NCBI RefSeq assembly: GCF_905171765.1 | Contig: NC_053390.1 | Span: 137,470,820 to 137,534,819 of the forward strand | Reading direction: 5' to 3' | Length of the DNA: 64,000 bases | Source of the DNA: Bufo bufo | Lineage: Eukaryota; Chordata; Amphibia; Anura; Bufonidae | In this document: one piece after another, positions 20,745-32,480 of the stretch | Layout: each line of letters begins with the position of its first letter | Numbering within the stretch: position 1 is the stretch's first letter | Notes under the pieces: model-generated | The model's input: the letters and a program-made list of their open reading frames with translations, nothing else | Database searches by the model: none | Told to the model about the DNA's origin: nothing | Position numbers and translations under genes: made by a program

Positions 20745-23700
20745 TATTGAATTCAGGCCTACACTGGTTCAGGCCGTGTAAGAAACACCCTCTACATACA
20801 GGGGTTTGATTCAGGCATTTGAAATACAGCCATTTTGTGCAAAGAAATCTTTAATTCAGGCCTACACTGGTTCAGGCCCTGTGAGATGCACCCTCTACAT
20901 ACAGGGGTTTCATTCAGGCATTTGAAATATAGCCATTTGAAATACAGCCATTTTGGGCAAAGTAATATTTAATTTAGTATATGTATAGGTACTGCGCGAC
21001 TTGTACTCCCTATTACTTTCTCAATCAGGATGGCACCATGAAGATACGCAGTGGATATAACAGGAACTTACAGTTCAGTTGTGATGTCTTAATCCTAGAT
21101 GTTCCTCTGTGGCCACTGTTCTTCTGCGTCTTTCCGGTTCTCTTCTTTTTTCTTTTTTCTTTTGTTTTTGGTGCCGTCCGGGATGAGGGAAGGTTGAGGG
21201 AGCTGGGCCCTAATAGTAACTAATGTTTTAAATGGAATTGTTTCTTGAGCTTGCCCCGGCCGGTGGCACAGCTCGTGGTTTTAAAAAAGCCGCTTATTCG
21301 CGCTCGCTCGGAGCGCTGCGTGACGTCACGGCAGTGGCTACGGTGGACCAGGAGGACCAAAGTTTTCTCCAACGCGTTTCGATTAGTTCGCTAATCTTCG
21401 TCAGCGAACTAATCGAAAGATTAGCGAACTAATCGAAACGCGTTGGAGAAAACTTTGGTCCTCCTGGTCCACCGTAGCCACTGCCGTGACGTCACGCAGC
21501 GCTCCGAGCGAGCGCGAATAAGCGGCTTTTTTAAAACCACGAGCTGTGCCACCGGCCGGGGCAAGCTCAAGAAACAATTCCATTTAAAACATTAGTTACT
21601 ATTAGGGCCCAGCTCCCTCAACCTTCCCTCATCCGGACGGCACCAAAAACAAAAGAAAAAAGAAAAAAGAAGAGAACCGGAAAGACGCAGAAGAACAGTG
21701 CCCACAGAGGAACATCTAGGATTAAGACATCACAACTGAACTGTAAGTTCCTGTTATATCCACTGCGTATCTTCATGGTGCCATCCTGATTGAGAAAGTA
21801 ATAGGGAGTACAAGTCGCGCAGTACCTATACATATATTGCATACATCATTTATTTGATATCCAACGGTGGCGATACCGTTGCGGTACCGCTGCGTCAGCT
21901 TAACCAAGTGTAAGCGCCGGTGTATCATTACTGTTTTAATATTTAATTTAGGCCTACACTGGTTCAGGCCCTGTGAGATTCACCCTCTACATACAGGGGT
22001 TTGATTCAGGCATTTGAAATACAGCCATTTGAAATACAGCCATTTTGGCCAAATAAATATTTTATTCAGGCCTACACTGGTTCAGACCGTGTGAGATACA
22101 CCCTCTACATACAGGGGTTTGATTCAGGCATTTGAAATACAGCCATTTTGTGCAAAGAAATCTTTAATTCAGGCCTACACTGGTTCAGGCCCTGTGAGAT
22201 ACACCCTTTACATACAGGGGTTTGATTCAGGCATTTGAAATATAGCCATTTTGTGCAAAGAAATCTTTAATTCAGGCCTACACTGGTTCAGGCCATGTGA
22301 GATACACCCTCTACATACAGGGGTTTGATTCAGGCATTTGAAATACAGCCATTTTGTGCAAAGAAATCTTTAATTCAGGCCTACACTGGTTCAGGCCCTG
22401 TGAGATGCACCCTCTACATACAGGGGTTTCATTCAGGCATTTGAAATATAGCCATTTGAAATACAGCCATTTTGGGCAAAGTAATATTTAATTTAGGCCT
22501 ACACTGGTTCAGGCCCTGTGAGATTCACCCTCTACATACAGGGGTTTGATTCAGGCATTTGAAATACAGCCATTTGAAATACAGCCATTTTGGCCAAATA
22601 AATATTTAATTCAGGCCTACACTGGTTCAGACCGTGTGAGATACACCGTCTACATACAGGGGTTTGATTCAGGCATTTGAAATACAGCCATTTTGTGCAA
22701 AGAAATCTTTAATTCAGGCCTACACTGGTTCAGGCCCTGTGAGATACACCCTTTACATACAGGGGTTTGATTCAGGCATTTGAAATATAGCCATTTTGTG
22801 CAAAGAAATCTTTAATTCAGGCCTACACTGGTTCAGGCCATGTGAGATACACCCTCTACATACAGGGGTTTGATTCAGGCATTTGAAATACAGGCATTTT
22901 GTGCAAAGAAATCTTTAATTCAGGCCTACACTGGTTCAGGCCCTGTGAGATACACCCTCTACATACAGGGGTTTGATTCAGGCATTTGAAATACAGCCAT
23001 TTAAAATATAGTCATTTTGTGCAAAGAAATCTTTAATTCAGGCCTACACTGGTTCAGGCCGTGTGAGATACACCCTCTACATACAGGGGTTTGATTCAGG
23101 CATTTGAAATACAGCCATTTTGTGCAAATAAATATTTAATTCAGGCCTACACTGGTTCAGGCCCTGTGAGATACACCCTCTACATAAAGGGGTTTGATTC
23201 AGGCATTTGAAATACAGCCATTTAAAATACAGGCATTTTGTGCAAAGAAATCTTTAATTCAGGCCTACACTGGTTCAGGCCATGTGAGATACACCCTCTA
23301 CATACAGGGGTTTGATTCAGGCATTTGAAATACAGCCATTTTGTGCAAAGAAATCTTTAATTCAGGCCTACACTGGTTCAGGCCCTGTGAGATGCACCCT
23401 CTACATACAGGGGTTTCATTCAGGCATTTGAAATATAGCCATTTGAAATACAGCCATTTTGGGCAAAGTAATATTTAATTTAGGCCTACACTGGTTCAGG
23501 CCCTGTGAGATTCACCCTCTACATACAGGGGTTTGATTCAGGCATTTGAAATACAGCCATTTGAAATACAGCCATTTTGGCCAAATAAATATTTAATTCA
23601 GGCCTACACTGGTTCAGACCGTGTGAGATACACCGTCTACATACAGGGGTTTGATTCAGGCATTTGAAATACAGCCATTTTGTGCAAAGAAATCTTTAAT

Positions 23701-24510
23701 TCAGGCCTACACTGGTTCAGGCCCTGTGAGATACACCCTTTACATACAGGGGTTTGATTCAGGCATTTGAAATATAGCCATTTTGTGCAAAGAAATCTTT
23801 AATTCAGGCCTACACTGGTTCAGGCCATGTGAGATACACCCTCTACATACAGGGGTTTGATTCAGGCATTTGAAATACAGGCATTTTGTGCAAAGAAATC
23901 TTTAATTCAGGCCTACACTGGTTCAGGCCCTGTGAGATACACCCTCTACATACAGGGGTTTGATTCAGGCATTTGAAATACAGCCATTTAAAATATAGTC
24001 ATTTTGTGCAAAGAAATCTTTAATTCAGGCCTACACTGGTTCAGGCCGTGTGAGATACACCCTCTACATACAGGGGTTTGATTCAGGCATTTGAAATACA
24101 GCCATTTTGTGCAAATAAATATTTAATTCAGGCCTACACTGGTTCAGGCCCTGTGAGATACACCCTCTACATAAAGGGGTTTGATTCAGGCATTTGAAAT
24201 ACAGCCATTTAAAATACAGGCATTTTGTGCAAAGAAATCTTTAATTCAGGCCTACAGTGGTTCAGGCCATGTGAGATACACCCTCTACATACAGGGGTTT
24301 GATTCAGGCATTTGAGATACAGCCATTTGAAATACAGACATTTTGGCAAAATTCATTTTTAATTTAGGCCTACACTGGTTCAGGCCGCGTGAGATACACC
24401 CTCTACATACAGGGGTTTGATTAAGGCATTTGAAATACAGCCATTTTGTGCAAAGAAATCTTTAATTCAGGCCTACACTTGTTCAGGCCGTGTGAGATAC
24501 ACCCTTTACA
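20745..24510. repeat. 103-bp tandem array with higher-order periodicity
   Basis: About 27 units of a basic 103-bp repeat beginning AGGCCTACACTGGTTCAGG and containing CTACATACAGGGGTTTGATT. Longer variants (about 118 bp) repeat the ATTTGAAATACAGCC segment. A variant with GAGATGCACC and GGTTTCATTC occurs at 20881, 22400 and 23387; the last two are 987 bp apart and the intervening units match in order, so there is a second-order repeat of about 987 bp. A palindromic insert interrupts the array at 20978-21936. The array ends about 65 bp before the hAT-1 start codon. Confidence 0.95.
20978..21936. mobile_element. Palindromic insert P2 with 15-bp target duplication
   Basis: Arms 20978-21407 and 21409-21836 are near-perfect inverted copies (about 430 bp each), followed by a unique tail of about 100 bp. 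It interrupts the 103-bp array and is flanked by the direct repeat TAATATTTAATTTAG (20963-20977 and 21937-21951). A duplication of this length fits target-primed retrotransposition better than a cut-and-paste transposon. On the minus strand of the left arm is CTGACGAA, a 6-bp stem (GATTAG/CTAATC) with a CGAA loop, then GAAACGCGTT. This resembles a hammerhead ribozyme core with one extra A. Such ribozymes are known in Penelope-like elements. No reverse transcriptase frame is present. Confidence 0.7.
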
Positions 24511-24575
24511 TACTGTCTTTCTATTCTACTATTAATTAAACACCCATTTAGGGCAAGATCCTAAACCCGAAAAAT

Positions 24576-27526
24576 ATGAGGAGAGCGTCAAATAAGGGAC
24601 GTGCCCCAGGTCGTGGTGCTGTTGGTGGAGCTCCTGTTGCAGGGAGAGTACGTGGTCGATATGTTCCAGCTACACGCACAAGTGAAACCCCTTCCTCAGG
24701 TGCGAGTAGGCGACAAAATCTGCAGAGGTATTTGGTCAGGCCTAATGCTGCTCTACGAATGGTGAGGCCTGAACAAGAAGAGGTGATAGTAGTTTGGGTC
24801 GCTGACAGTGGTTCCAGTTCCTTCACATTGTCTCCCTCCCAGTCTCCTGCTGAAAGACCACAGTTGGCACCTGCAGCCGATGTCCATCAGTCTTTCACCT
24901 CACCCCCTTGCAAATCAGCCAAGCAGTCTGAGGCCCAAGTCATGCAGCAGTCTCTTCTGCTTTTTGATGACTCTGTTAGCAGGGTTTCCCAGGGCCATCC
25001 ACCTAAACCTGCGCCAGAAGTGGAAGAGATTGAGTGCATCGATGCCCAACCACTTATCTTTCAAGATGAGTACATGGGAGGACCATCGCAGCATGTCTCG
25101 GATGATGACAAAACACAGGTGCCAACTGCTGGGGCTTTCGAAAGTGTGCAGACCGACAAGGAAGGCAGGGGGAAAGACAGGGTGGAAGATGACATGGAGG
25201 ACGATGAGGTCCTCGACCCCACATGGAATCAAGGTCATGCGAGTGACCTATGTAGTTCGGAGGAAGAGGCGGTGGTCACACAGAGCCACCAGCACAGCAG
25301 AGGAGGGAGCAGGGTGCAAAAGTGGAGCGGCCATCCTCTAGACAGTACACCTGCTACTGCCCACCGCAGAAAGGGACCGAGCACACCAAAGCCAGCTCCA
25401 AGGAGTTCCCTGGCGTGGCAGTTCTTCAGACAATGTGCTGACAACAAGACACGAGTGGTTTGCATGCTGTGCAATCAGAGCCTAAAGTGAGGCATAAATG
25501 TTCTCAACCTGAGCACAACCTGCATGACCAGGCATTTAAGTGCAAAGCACGAGCTGCAGTGGAGAAGACACCTCAAAAACCAAGAAAGGTCTCTGGCTAC
25601 TCCTGCTTCCTCTTCTGCTGCAGTCCCGGCCTCTTTATCCACCTCTGGAGTGACAGTGCCACTTGCCACCCCACAAACAGAGGATCTGCCAGCAACACCA
25701 ACACCTGGGTCACCACGCATCTCCACAATGTCCCACAGAAGCGTTCAGCTCTCTATCTCCCAAATGCTGGAGAGGAAGAGGAAGTACCCCCCTACCCACC
25801 CGCGATCCCTAGCCCTGAATGCCAGCATTTCTAAATTACTGGCCTTTGAAATGCTGCAATTCCGTCTGCTGGAGACGGATAGTTTTAAAGGCTTTATGGC
25901 GGTGGCTGTCCCACAGTACGTTGTACCCAGCCGCCACTACTTTTCAAGGTGAGCCATCCCTTCCCTGCACAACCAGGTAGGGGACAAAATCAGGTGTGCA
26001 CTGCGCAACGCCATCTGTGGCAAGGTGCACCTGACTACGGATACGTGGACCAGTAAGCACGGTCAGGGCCGTTATATCTCCATAACAGCACACTGGGTAG
26101 ATGCAGTGGCGGCTGGGCCTGAGGCGGATAGCAGTTTGGCGCATGTCCTTCCACCACCGAGGATTGCAGGGCGCTTCAGTTTGCCTCCTGTTGCTTCCTC
26201 CTCCTACTCTGCTTCCTCATCCTCTACCATCTCCTCATCTGGTCAGCGTAACACCTTCACCACCAACTTCAGCACAGCCAGGGGTAAACGACAGCAGGCA
26301 GTTTTAAAACTTATCTGTTTGGGGCCAAACCCCACACCGCGCAGGAGCTGTGGACGGGCCTTGAACAACAGACCGATGAGTGGTTTGTGCCAGGCAGCCT
26401 CAAGCCCGGCCTGGTTGTGTGCGATAATGGGTGAAATCTCGTAGCATCTCTGGGACTAGCCAGTTGGACGCACATCCCTTGCCTGGCTCATGTGCAGAAT
26501 TTGGTGGTGCAGAGATTCCTTAAAACTTACCCCGATATGTCAGAGCTGCTGCATAAAGTGCGGGCTGTCTGTGAGCGCTTTCGGCGTTCTCACACTGCTG
26601 CTGCTCGCCTGTCAGCGCTGCAGCTTAACTTCGGCCTTCCGGCTCACCGCCTCATATGCGACGTGCCCACAAGGTGGAACTCTACTTTGCACATGCTGGC
26701 TAGACTGTGCGAGCAACAGCAGGTGATAGTGGAGTTTCAGCTGCAGTACGCACAGGTGAGTCGCTCGGTGGAACAGCACCACTTCAACACCAATGACTGG
26801 GCCTCCATGCGAGACCTGTGTTCCTTGTTGCGCTGTTTCGAGTACTCCACCAACATGGCCAGTGCCGATAACGCCGTTCTCAGAATTACTATCCCACTTC
26901 TATGCCTCCTTGAAAAAACGCTCCTGGCGATGATGGAAGAGGATGTGGCACAGGAGGAAAAGGAGGAAGAGGGATCATTTCGTAGGGCTTCCGGTTATTC
27001 ATTCCCAAGTGGCTCAAAGGGTGGGTTCCTGCACCCACAAACCCAAGGTACACAATTATCCAGCCAGGGCACAGTTCTGGAGGATGACGAGGTGGAGGAT
27101 GAGGAGGAGCAGATGGAGGAGGAGGAGTAGGAACCATGTTCACAGCAGGGTGGCACCCAGACCAGCTCATGGCCATCACTAGTGCATGGCTGGGGGGATA
27201 CAGAGGACACAGACAATACACCTCCCACAGAGGACAGCTTTTCGTTGCCCCTGGGCAGCCTGGCCACATGAGCGATTACATGCTGCAGTGTCTCCGCAAT
27301 GACCGGCGAGTTGCCCACATTCTAACTTGTGCTGATTACTGGGTGGCCACGCTGCTGGATCCCCGTTACAAGGACAACGTACCGTCCTTAATTCCCTCAC
27401 TGGAGCGTAATCGTAAGATGCGCGAGTACAAGCGCACGCTGGTAAACGCACTGCTGGTGGCATTCCCACCTGACAGCGGGGGCACAGTGGAAGCACAAGG
27501 CGAAGGCAGAGGACGAGAAAGAGGTC
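24576..27526 (+). pseudogene. hAT-1 transposase (BED finger, RNase H-like core)
   Basis: The enzyme would excise and reinsert hAT-1. The N-terminal region is Gly/Arg-rich (MRRASNKGRAPGRGAVGGA), then acidic and Ser-rich. A BED-type zinc finger follows, with AWQFFRQCADNK, VVCMLCNQSLK and TRHLSAKHE providing CxxC and HxxxH ligands. The RNase H-like core begins at KVHLTTDTWTSKHGQGRY; its Asp is the likely first catalytic residue. CDNG near 26430 is the second. CDVPTRWNSTLHMLARL and LLDPRYKDN are conserved hAT blocks. Lesions: TGA at 25488 inside the finger, TGA at 25950, a one-base frameshift near 26320, TGA near 26433 just after CDNG, and a frameshift near 27130-27260. The Glu-containing C-terminal dimerisation region is missing. 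Confidence 0.88.
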
Positions 27527-27621
27527 GCCACAAATTGCGGAACGCATACGGACGCCATCCGTGTTTCGCGGATCCACAATTTGCGGACCGCAAAACACAC
27601 AACGGTCGCTTGCATGTAGCC
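27527..27621. mobile_element. Harbinger-type MITE fragment (right half)
   Basis: GCGGATCCACAATTTGCGG and the ending CTTGCATGTAGCC followed by TTA resemble the right half of the MITE at 12480-12783. The left part is missing. It marks the truncation point of hAT-1. Confidence 0.55.
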
Positions 27622-27736
27622 TTACTCGTTATCATTTTCACAAGAGTAGAAGTTTTAAGACTACACAAATACCTTGTGTCCAATCTATTGCTAGTCCTAC
27701 AACCTGAGTTGTTTTTTTATGAAAAATTGTGTTTAA

Positions 27737-28085
27737 AGGGGACCTGTCACCGGGATTTTGTGTATAGAGCTGAGAACATGGGTTGCTAGATGGCCACTAG
27801 CACATCCGCGATACCCAGTCCCCATAGCTCTGTGTGCTTTTATTGTGTAAAAAAAACGATTTGATACATATGCAAAATAACCTGAGATGAGTCCTGTACA
27901 TCAGATGAGTCAAGGACAGGACTCATCTCAGGTTAATTTGCATATGTATAAAATCTTTTTTTTTTTTTTTTTACACATTAAAAGCACACAGAGCTATGGG
28001 GACTTGGTATTGCTGATGTGCTAGCGGCCATCTAGCAACCCATGGCCTCAGCTCTATACACAAAAATCCAGGTAACAGGTTCCCT
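27737..28085. mobile_element. T2/Kolobok-type MITE, 349 bp
   Basis: Ends AGGGGACCTGTCACC and GGTAACAGGTTCCCT with TTAA on both sides (27733-27736 and 28086-28089). The interior is palindromic around AGATGAGTCCTG. Related to the copy at 43078-43431. Confidence 0.82.
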
Positions 28086-28348
28086 TTAAAAAAATGTTCA
28101 CTACACACATACATTAGATAGGTGCTACCCTGTCCACCCTATACTATGGTAGACTATAATCACCTCAAGAGTATACTAAGTATATTACTAAAATTTAGGA
28201 ATTGGACAACTGATGACAAACTACATAAATATGCAACCATTTTGCAACAGCTAACATGATTTAGGACCTTGCAGGGATGTGCACGACACAGGTATTGAAA
28301 TACTAAAGAAAAATTAAATCATACACTACCACCTCAGGCTTTGTATTA

Positions 28349-28824
28349 GGCCTCTTTCACACTACCGTATGGCTGTTTCAGTGTTTTGCAGATCCGTTGT
28401 TCCGTTTTTTTGTTTCCGTTGTGTTTCCGTTCCGTTTCTCTGTTCTGTTTTTCCGTATGGCATATACAGTATACAGTAATTACATAGAAAAAATTGGCCT
28501 GGGCATAACATTTTCAATAGATGGTACCGCAAAAACGGAACAGATACGGAAGACATACGGATGCATTTCCATATGTGTTACGTGTTTTTTTTTTGCGGAC
28601 ATTGACTTGAATGGAGCCACGGAACGTGATTTGCGGGCAATAATAGGACATGTTCTGTCTTTCAACGGAACGGAAAAACGGAAATACGGAAACGGAATGC
28701 ATACGGCGTACATTCAGTTTTTTTTGCAGAACCATTGAAATGAGTGGTTCCGTATACGAACCGTATACGGAACGCAAAAAACTCCCCGCAAAACGGAAAA
28801 AAAACCTGTAGTGTGAAAGAGGCC
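28349..28824. mobile_element. Harbinger-type MITE, 476 bp
   Basis: Ends GGCCTCTTTCACACTACCGT and TAGTGTGAAAGAGGCC, with TTA on both sides (28346-28348 and 28825-28827). The interior is rich in CCGT/ACGG motifs and forms a large hairpin. The reading frames inside are not genes. Confidence 0.88.
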
Positions 28825-28827
28825 TTA

Positions 28828-29851
28828 GTATCAGGCTCGACACACAGGAAATAGTGACACATTCCTGCTCAGCCAATCAATAGTCATGGCAGTGACCCCC
28901 CTGTCCCTCAGCCAGTTACTGACCGAGAGGTATTTTTCTATTTTTCTGTATGTTGATCTGGGACCAGCAAGTGGAGAGCGGCGGGAACTGCTAAGTGACA
29001 AAATGGTAGTGGCAAGGAGTCTGGAGTGTATGGCTTCTTTTTTATTTTTAACCCACTGTTAAAACGGAAAAAGGTTAAAAACAATCCATATGCTTAGCAT
29101 ATGCTATAGATGTTTTGGATGGAGTACCCCACTAACAGTATCAGCGACAAGCGCCACTCAGTTAAAAAGGATCAATAGGATCTACTGCTTCAACTCCTGT
29201 TAAAAATATTACTAGAGATTAACCAATCGATTCTAAAAAAAATCTAATTCAACCCTAATTTTCCAAAAATTTGATTAAATTCCAAATATGATATTTTGGC
29301 AATTCCGTTGAATTTCTTAAAATAACATCAGCCATATTTCATATCAGAAGACAGGATGGACGAAGATGGAGGATCACATGACCCCAGGTGGTGAGTGTAT
29401 ACAAATCAGCACGCATTGACAGACAAAAAGCAAAATAATTTTGGTAATTAAAAAAAATGTTACAGTACAGTTTATTTTTAAAGAGGCAGCCATGCATTTA
29501 TCCATAGCCATATATGACATGGCCACTTTAAGATGACTGTGTTAAGAAGATTCAAAAGAGTTGCATTCAGTCCTAGGAAACCCCAGAATGTCATCCTCGA
29601 CATTTCAGTGCAATTGAAGCACTTTTGAGTAGGGTTGAATTTATTCGAACTTGAATCACAAGACCAATTAGGCCAAATCGAGTTTTAAAGAAATTCGGTC
29701 AGCACTACATATTACATAACCTCAGATCTGGCTGTTAGAAAATAGGATACATAGACAAGTCTATGTAGATGTTAGATGATTGTTGCCAGGCCTAGCCAAA
29801 TTAGTGGAATCTTTCATTGGACTGTCTGTTGACTAGATGTGCAAACAATGT
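28828..29851. other. Spacer with weak hAT-MITE debris
   Basis: No gene recognised. At 29634-29706, TAGGGTTGAATTTATTCG and GGTCAGCACTA look like the ends of a small hAT-type MITE, but their flanks do not match. Confidence 0.35.
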
Positions 29852-29855
29852 TTAA

Positions 29856-31399
29856 CCCCTTCGTTACCAGCTACATGTATAGCGCTGGATCGAATTACAA
29901 ACATGGCGCACGTTAAAAATATATAAAGAAATAATAAAATATAAAAGTTTAAATCACCCCCCTTTCCATAAAATAAAAAAATAAATACATAAATAACAAA
30001 AAATATAAACAACATGGGTATCACCGTGACCAAAAACGACTGTACTATTAAAATATAAAAATATTTTTCTAATGCGGCAAATGGCGGAAAAACGGGTCAA
30101 AATTGCCAATTTGCCATTTTTTCATTGCTTTTCTCACCAATAGAAAATGTGATAAAATGTGATCAAAAGTCAGACACACTCCAAAATGGTATCAATAAAA
30201 ACCACAGATTGTCCCGCCAAAAATGATTCCCCACACAGCTCCGTAGATATAACTATAAAAAAGTTATGGGGGGTCAGAATATGGTGATGTGAAATTTTTT
30301 TTTTTTTCTCAAAGTTTAAATTTATTTTTACACTATTTAGACATTAAAAACCTATACATATGTGGTATCATTGTAATCATACTGACCCAGAGAATGAAGG
30401 GTACAGGTCAGTTTTGCCACAAATGGAACGCCGTGGGAGCAAAACCTGAAAAATGGTGGAGGAATTGTGTTTTTTTTTCAATTCCACCCCATTGGATTTT
30501 TTTTTTCGGAAGGAAAATGAAAACGAAAAAACCTTGGTATCCTAAGCAGGAAAAACATTTCAAATGGGGTGGAATGGGAAAAAAACTAAATTTCTGTACC
30601 GTTTTATGGGTTTTGTTCCCACGGCGTTCCGTTTGTGGAAAAACTGCCCTTCATTCTCTGGGTTAGTATGATTACAATAATACCACATATGTATAGGTTT
30701 TTTTTTTTATGTCTAAACAGTGTAAAAATAAACTTAAACTTTAAGAAAATATATTTTTTACATCAACATATTCTGACCCCCATAACTTTTTTTTTTATTA
30801 TATCTACTGAACTTTGTGGGGGCTAATTTTTGCGGGACAATTGGTAGTTTTTATTGATACCAGTTTGTAGTGTGTGATAATATTTTATAAAAATTTTTGG
30901 GGTAAGAGAAGCATATGAAAAAATAGCAAATTGCCCATTTTGACCCCCCTTTTTTAATGTTGACCCCCCATTTTGATGTTTATATTTTTATTTTTTATAT
31001 ATTTTTTAACTTTATTTATTTTTTACTTTTTCCATGATTTTGAAGCTCGTATTTTATTAATTTTTTTATTCTGAACAATCATGGATCTTTTAGATCCATT
31101 ATTTGTAATAGAATTGCTCATTTCTTATGTTGGCCTGCATCTCTTCAGAGAGACCCAGCGCATTGAATTCATTTACTGGCATCCTTATTGGCCGCAGAGG
31201 ATGCCAGTAAGAAGCCCGGAAGCTCAAGCTTCTGGGTTTTTCACACTTTAGATACCATAATCTCACTTGATCACAACATCTAAAAGCTTTAATGGCCGCA
31301 ATCGGCATTATTGCTGGTCACAGTCATTAGTCATGGGTCTCTGCTGTTTGCACTCCGCTCTAGCTCCATGTGACATGTATGGTGCTGGTAGAGAAGGGG
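29856..31399. mobile_element. Non-autonomous piggyBac-type element, 1.54 kb
   Basis: Ends CCCCTTCGTTACCAGC and GGTAGAGAAGGGG with TTAA at 29852-29855 and 31400-31403. C-rich ends next to TTAA are typical of piggyBac. The central part, about 30045-30960, is a large inverted repeat with its centre near 30520; GGAACGCCGTGGGAGCAAAA in one arm matches the complementary block in the other. There is no transposase coding capacity; the plus-strand frame at 30289 lies in the hairpin and is not a gene. Confidence 0.75.
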
Positions 31400-31403
31400 T
31401 TAA

Positions 31404-32300
31404 TGTTTCTGCTTTCAGTTACCTTAATACAACACATTAATATTCTCTGCAACCTCTTGACTATCCCTCTGGCTGGATTCCATTTAGCTTCCCTTCCACA
31501 GTGGTCAATGCCCAGAAAGATAGGTGTTTATCCTTTGCACTGAAGTCCAAAGTACATTATTTGCTGCAGTAAATTGCATGCTTTATAATGTAACTTAGGC
31601 CCCTGTATACAAGTCTGCTGACTAGGAAAATCATTAATCTTCTTAGCCTCTAAACTTCAGATCTGGTAATGGAGCTCACTGATAGTGGACCTTGTTAAAA
31701 CAAATAATGAAAGGATTTTGATTAATGAGGATTTTTTCAGCAATCTGCAAAGCAAGCAGCTACTATTTGTGAAAATATATGATCACTGATGTCATGTATG
31801 TCATCTCCTTTACATGCACTAGGACAATGAATACTGTCTTTTTGTTTTATTCGTTTTATGCAATATTTCTGTGATGTTTCTCCTGAGAGGATGAAAAAAG
31901 AAATGAGTGCAAACCAATTGTCCCAAATACATAGATAAGATTACCAACACAAGAAGAAAGGTGCAAACAAATGTGATGTACACAACTATATAACTGTAAT
32001 TAGAGAGTGAGCAAGGACCACGGAAATGTTATGCCAGTAACATCACAATCAAGTTGTACCAATAAGATCATACCAGTCTTGGTCGCACATCAATGGTAGA
32101 AATACAAAAAATGGTCTAGCTCCTGGGTGTACTGACTATGCCCTATAATTACAGTTGTTCATGCATGACATTGTCACTGGAATATTTAGTCTGGCTTTTG
32201 CCATATTACGGTGTATGGGTATGATTATGTGTCTAACCTTGTAGTGCTACCATTTTTTGTTTTATTGTCTGTATACAGATTTTAAGCAGTTTTTCTGGGA
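31404..32300. other. Spacer, nothing recognised
   Basis: AT-rich sequence without recognisable coding or terminal repeats. Confidence 0.4.
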
Positions 32301-32309
32301 GGAGAATAT

Positions 32310-32480
32310 TGATGGATAGGTCACCAATAATTGATTGGTGGGGGTCAGACACCTAACACCAGCACCTATCATCTTTTTAAAGAGGACATGGTGCTCCATG
32401 GACTACTCCTAGTGATACCACAATTATCATTTACATGGCCTATATGCAGCTTAGTTCCATTCAAATGTAAAGCACTGTAG
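32310..32480. repeat. Interspersed repeat R1 (GGATAGGTCA family)
   Basis: Contains GGATAGGTCACCAATAATTG and GGTGGGGGTCAGACACC. Related copies lie at 42600-42700, 44135-44335, 55310-55480 and 56755-56940. This copy abuts the broken C-terminus of hAT-2. Confidence 0.7.

Larger units (their letters stand above)
17230..27526 (+). mobile_element. hAT-1: large hAT transposon, 3' end lost
   Basis: The left end TAGGGTTGAGCGAACCCG interrupts the gypsy LTR. Next comes a compact promoter (17446-17486), a leader made of a 183-bp array and a 103-bp array, and the transposase gene from 24576. The coding region ends at about 27526 in a Harbinger fragment, so the dimerisation domain and right terminus are missing. 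Nested insertions are a Tc1 (18294-19851) and a palindromic insert (20978-21936). Total extent is about 10.3 kb, very long for a hAT element, mostly because of the repeats. A hAT right end of similar type lies at 42700-43028, but its flank does not match the 17222-17229 flank GCCTCCAG. Confidence 0.75.

Noticed and set aside
21232..21583. Two identical 60-66-codon ORFs in opposite orientation
   Set aside because: They are the two arms of palindrome P2 and contain no known domain; identity follows from the inverted repeat.
20745..24510. CRISPR array or gene-encoded repeat
   Set aside because: Head-to-tail units without unique spacers; satellite-like tandem DNA.
28362..28876. Cluster of overlapping ORFs around 28.4-28.9 kb
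   Set aside because: They lie inside a hairpin-forming Harbinger MITE with exact TTA flanks; low-complexity Phe/Arg-rich translations.
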